NCBI GenBank assembly: GCA_026391455.1
Contig: JAPLEH010000068.1
Span: 1-43,403, forward strand
Length of the DNA: 43,403 nucleotides
DNA from: Bacteroidota bacterium
GTDB lineage: Bacteria; Bacteroidota; Bacteroidia; Chitinophagales; Chitinophagaceae
Direction: 5' to 3'
Positions 40,017-43,403 of this stretch are shown in pieces. A model generated the notes under the pieces. It was not told the DNA's origin, made no database searches, and saw nothing but the letters and a program-made list of their open reading frames with translations. Made by a program: the position numbers and the translations under genes. Within the stretch, counting starts at the first letter, position 1, and every line of letters starts with the position of its first letter.

Positions 40017-40766
40017 TCAGTTTGTTGAATAATCCACTAATTGAGATAATAGTATGCCGGTGGCTACGGCCGCATTCAATGATTCGGCTGATCCTTTGCG
40101 GGGAATAGTGATCTTTTCATTTACCAATCCGGCAATATCCTCTTTTATACCCTGTGCTTCATTGCCAATTACCAGTATTCCTTCTTTTATGGCACCAATG
40201 GTATGTACCGGCTTTCCTTCCAGCATGGCGGCATAGACCGTCACATCCCGGTTTTGAATAAGCCATTCTTCCAAATCGGTATAAACGATATGCACCCGAG
40301 CAATGCTACCCATGGTGGATTGTACTACTTTGGAATTATAAACATCAGCACAATGACGGCTGCAAACGATCTGTGGTATACCAAACCAATCTGCTATACG
40401 GATAATGGTACCCAGATTGCCAGGGTCGCGGATATCATCAAGGGCAAGGGTAATTTTATTCTTTGCCGGCAAAAGTGTTTCATTATCGAATTGCTTTACC
40501 AGTGCCAGCACCTGATTGGGGGTAGTGAGTTGTGAAATTTTTTCTAATTCTATTTCCGTAACAGGATGTGCCTCCACATGTGTGAGCAGCGAATGATGCT
40601 CATTCAACCATTCTTCCAGTGCAAAAACAGCAGAAATATGACCAGGAACGACCTGCAGCAGCTCGGCAACCAGCTTGGGCCCTTCTGCTATGAACAGCCC
40701 TTCCGCTTCTCTGAATTTTTTCTGGCCTAAAGTTTGGATATATTTGACCTTTGATTTCGACAGCAT
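40017..40766 (-). CDS. TrmH/SpoU family RNA 2'-O-methyltransferase
   Basis: A 249-residue SPOUT enzyme. The N-terminal substrate-binding L30e-like domain is at residues 1-95 (KYIQTLGQKKFREAEGLFIA). The three SpoU motifs are LALDDIRDPGNLGTIIRIAD, LVIGNEAQGIKEDI and ITIPRKGSAESLNAAVATGI, which form the AdoMet knot. It methylates 2'-OH of a ribose in rRNA or tRNA; the exact position is not predictable. Divergent from the TamL gene, 20 bases apart. Confidence 0.93.
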   Translation of the reverse strand: MLSKSKVKYIQTLGQKKFREAEGLFIAEGPKLVAELLQVVPGHISAVFALEEWLNEHHSLLTHVEAHPVTEIELEKISQLTTPNQVLALVKQFDNETLLPAKNKITLALDDIRDPGNLGTIIRIADWFGIPQIVCSRHCADVYNSKVVQSTMGSIARVHIVYTDLEEWLIQNRDVTVYAAMLEGKPVHTIGAIKEGILVIGNEAQGIKEDIAGLVNEKITIPRKGSAESLNAAVATGILLSQLVDYSTN

Positions 40767-40786
40767 AACCCGGTGTTAACGTATTT

Positions 40787-43132
40787 ATGTCAGCAGGCCA
40801 GCCATTTTTTAAGAAGACCCATACAGTTGCAATCTTTTCATTATTGATCGCATTTACGCTCTATTCCTGTAAGACCCCCGTGATCGTAAAAAAATACCAG
40901 CCCGGCAAACCCTTCGTTTTCCAGACAAATATCAATGTAATTGGCAACTTTACAAACGAAGAAAAAGATAAGCTGGCTTCCCGGCTCAAAAGCCAGTTGG
41001 ATGACAGTATGCGTTCCCGCGCTGTTTCCAAAGTTTTCTGGAGTGTAATGAAGACGCCTCCCGTATACGACAATGCCAATGCAAGCAAATCGATCATCTA
41101 TATGCGGGCCTTGCTCGTATCGTTGGGGTATTTTAAAGATACGATCACCTATACCACAAAAGTGGACACTACCCGGTCTGACCAGTTGCGTACCACGATC
41201 ACTTACACCGTAAAGCCCGGCAAACTGGTACATATTGATTCATTTCGGTATAATATCAAAGATTCCGCTTTACAGCAAATAGCCCTCGACAATCAGGACA
41301 AGGCCTTTGTAAAAAAAGGTTCCGCCTTTGCCAAGTCATCTATTTCTGCCGAACTTGACCGAATGGTTGAAATGTACCGCGAACGGGGCTATCTCCGTTT
41401 CGGGCGCGAAGATCTCTATGGATTATGGGACACACTCGATATTTCCCTGATCCGGCCCACTACAGACCCCTTCGAACAAATGGAATTGCTACAACGGATC
41501 AGGGCACGACGCGAAGACCCCAAGGCCAATCTGGAGATACGCCTGCGGGCCGACACGGACAGTAATAAACTGAAACGGTATTATATCGGCCAAATCACCG
41601 CCTATCCGGACTATACCCCCGACAGCCTCCAGCATAAAAGGGAAGAAGAGATCGTGAATGGTGTACGGGTCATTTCCTTCCGGCATCTTTTCAAACCGAA
41701 GATCATTCCGCAAAATATTTACCTGAAACACGGTGATCTCTACGACCAGCGCAATTATTTCCGTACCATCAACCGGTTCAATTCCTTGGGTTCCTGGCGA
41801 CTGGTCAATATTGAACCTTCTGTTAGGCCGGGAAAGGATACTGTTGATTTTGCTGTTAAATTGAATCCGGCGGTGAAATATTCCTTTACCACCAACCTCG
41901 AAGGCAGCCGCAACCAATCGCCCTATTCCGGCAACCTCTTTGGCATAGCCATAAACATCGGTTTGCAAAACAGAAATTTTGCCCGCAGAGCCAATCAGGC
42001 CAATACCAATCTCCGCTTTGGCGTGGAAACCGGGCGTGATACTGCTACGGATATCAAATTCCTCCAAACCAAACAAATCAGTATCAGCCATAATATTTAT
42101 TTCCCCAGGGCAATTGGTATAAGCCGTATCCTAAAACCGAAAAACCGGAATAATGTACGTTCGATCCTTTCACTGAACGGTTCCATTACCGAACGCAGAG
42201 AATTGTACAACCTGAACCTGCTCAACGGATCCTGGGGCTATGAATTTCAATTGGGGAAATGGCCACTATCTGTAAGAGCGATCAACATCGAATACACATC
42301 GCTTACGGCCAAACAAAAATTACTTGACATCTTTAACAACAATCCTTCCCTCAAACGGGTATTCAACGACGGGTTGATATCATCTATTATCGTGAATGCT
42401 GCCACTACCGGTGGAAAGAAAAACAATGTTAATACATTTAAAGTAAATGGAGAATTGTCCGGCTTCCCAGGTATCATCCGCAATAAATTCTTTGATGAGA
42501 ATCTGTACCGCTTTATCAAAATCGACGGTGAATTAGTTCGCAAGATATCGTACCGCAAAACAGATCTCGTACTTCGTTTGTTTGCAGGTGCCGGTTATGA
42601 GTTCAATTCCACCGTCAATATCAACAAACGGTTCAACCTTCCTTTCTTCCGGCAGTATTTTGCAGGGGGCCCCAACAGTATGCGTGCATGGGCACTTCGT
42701 AAACTGGGCCCCGGTTCCGTGGTGGATGATTTTGGTATCACTGGTCAGCCCGACCGCTATGGCGATATGCAAATCGAAGGGAACATTGAATACCGTTTCC
42801 CATTGGCCAATGTGGCCGGTGTAAAAATCAATGGCGCGGTATTTACCGACATAGGTAATATCTGGTATGTAAAAAATGACATCTCCTTACCCGAGGGAAG
42901 TGTCTTTAAATTCAGTAACCTCGCCAAAGACCTCGCCATCGGAACCGGCTTTGGTGTGCGTGTGGATTTCAATTTCTTCGTGGTACGTCTCGATTTCTCC
43001 CATAAAGTAAAAGACCCCAGCCCTTCACCAGATAAGCAATACCTGCAGAATAAATGGTTTGGGTATGCGCAGAAAGATTTCTTTGGCGGCAGCCGTTTTC
43101 AGTTGGGGATTAGTTATCCGTTTATTTTGTGA
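40787..43132 (+). CDS. tamL: TamL-type lipoprotein BamA-family outer-membrane protein
   Basis: A 781-residue Omp85-superfamily protein with a lipoprotein signal (FSLLIAFTLYSC, lipobox LYSC), the trait that distinguishes Bacteroidota TamL from BamA. Residues ~50-390 hold POTRA-like domains; the C-terminal ~390 residues are a 16-strand barrel. The superfamily signature is FAGGPNSMRAWALRKLGPGS, and the last strand ends SRFQLGISYPFIL. It probably partners with TamB for outer-membrane biogenesis. The assignment rests on the lipobox-plus-Omp85 combination. Confidence 0.88.
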   Translation: MSAGQPFFKKTHTVAIFSLLIAFTLYSCKTPVIVKKYQPGKPFVFQTNINVIGNFTNEEKDKLASRLKSQLDDSMRSRAVSKVFWSVMKTPPVYDNANASKSIIYMRALLVSLGYFKDTITYTTKVDTTRSDQLRTTITYTVKPGKLVHIDSFRYNIKDSALQQIALDNQDKAFVKKGSAFAKSSISAELDRMVEMYRERGYLRFGREDLYGLWDTLDISLIRPTTDPFEQMELLQRIRARREDPKANLEIRLRADTDSNKLKRYYIGQITAYPDYTPDSLQHKREEEIVNGVRVISFRHLFKPKIIPQNIYLKHGDLYDQRNYFRTINRFNSLGSWRLVNIEPSVRPGKDTVDFAVKLNPAVKYSFTTNLEGSRNQSPYSGNLFGIAINIGLQNRNFARRANQANTNLRFGVETGRDTATDIKFLQTKQISISHNIYFPRAIGISRILKPKNRNNVRSILSLNGSITERRELYNLNLLNGSWGYEFQLGKWPLSVRAINIEYTSLTAKQKLLDIFNNNPSLKRVFNDGLISSIIVNAATTGGKKNNVNTFKVNGELSGFPGIIRNKFFDENLYRFIKIDGELVRKISYRKTDLVLRLFAGAGYEFNSTVNINKRFNLPFFRQYFAGGPNSMRAWALRKLGPGSVVDDFGITGQPDRYGDMQIEGNIEYRFPLANVAGVKINGAVFTDIGNIWYVKNDISLPEGSVFKFSNLAKDLAIGTGFGVRVDFNFFVVRLDFSHKVKDPSPSPDKQYLQNKWFGYAQKDFFGGSRFQLGISYPFIL

Positions 43133-43139
43133 GGTTTAA

Positions 43140-43265
43140 GTGGTAAGCTTGCCTGCCGACAGGCAGGTTGTAAGCTTGCCTGCCGACAGGCAGGTTGTAA
43201 GTTATAAGTTGGTGGTTGCTGGCTGTTTGCTTGCCCCAAAGGGACAGGCAGCTTGTTGCTTGAAG
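43140..43265. repeat. Palindromic 27-bp direct repeat and CCCCAAAGGG repeat block
   Basis: Two copies of a 27-base unit with GCCTGCCGACAGGCAGG (43146 and 43173 onward), then CTTGCCCCAAAGGGACAGGC at 43230. These are members of the same dispersed families seen at 2002 and 22308. Confidence 0.8.
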
Positions 43266-43266
43266 C

Positions 43267-43403
43267 CATTATTGTCCGGGGAAAGTTTTTGCAAAGCCCT
43301 GAAACATTGCCCCAGAGCGGGTTCTAGCCCCTCTCCTTTGGGGAGGGGTTGGGGAGGGGTCTGAATTGATTTTCAAACTAATAAATAGTTTTACCGGACA
43401 ACA
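43267..43403. mobile_element. MITE-like element, second copy (ends at window edge)
   Basis: It starts CATTATTGTCCGG and is identical to 17734-17870 apart from one or two bases, ending CCGGACAACA at the last base of the window. The flanking duplication cannot be tested on the right. Confidence 0.85.

Overview
The window reads as chromosomal DNA of a Bacteroidota bacterium, most likely a Chitinophagaceae-like member. This is inferred from gene families and promoter style, not from a marker gene. The supporting genes are a TamL-type lipoprotein, a type IX secretion plug protein, DUF2911, a DUF4369-thioredoxin, two Bacteroidetes-style lipoproteins and an S9 peptidase. Several promoters carry the Bacteroidetes -7 box TAnnTTTG, and Shine-Dalgarno sequences are largely absent.

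Layout. 1-3.3 kb: repeat-rich DNA, a DUF2911 exported protein and a cytosolic protein ending in a carboxypeptidase-regulatory-like domain. 3.4-6.5 kb: accessory DNA with degenerate 21-bp repeats, two orphan genes, duplicated ~150-bp elements and an IS91-like transposase remnant. 6.5-13.2 kb: two minus-strand gene blocks, a helical orphan gene and a complete type III restriction-modification system with its own XRE regulator. Each is bounded by short inverted ends arranged like integron cassettes. 13.2-15.1 kb: a hairpin-rich stretch, then a duplicated 75-residue gene flanking a gene for five tandem CCHC zinc knuckles. 15.1-22.3 kb: lipoproteins, a frameshifted propeller gene, GNAT, ACT-domain, TonB-like, ParDE toxin-antitoxin and orphan genes, with a MITE-like repeat.

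22.3-30.7 kb: a TlpA-like thioredoxin and a full trpEGDCFBA operon on the minus strand. The operon is preceded by a textbook attenuator: a consensus promoter, an 18-residue leader peptide with three consecutive Trp codons, an antiterminator pairing and an intrinsic terminator. 31.0-43.4 kb: S9 peptidase, VOC protein, propeller lipoprotein, small exported protein, fructose-6-phosphate aldolase/transaldolase, SRP RNA, T9SS plug protein, LolC/E-type permease, TrmH/SpoU methyltransferase and TamL, ending in another copy of the MITE-like repeat.

The trp genes form one pathway from chorismate to tryptophan under leader control. The restriction-modification genes form one defence operon with autoregulation likely. 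The most unusual items are the bacterial CCHC-knuckle repeat protein inside a duplication, the cassette-like termini of the restriction-modification block, the 21-bp periodic DNA, and the 9-bp repeats that run into start codons with constant polarity at three loci.
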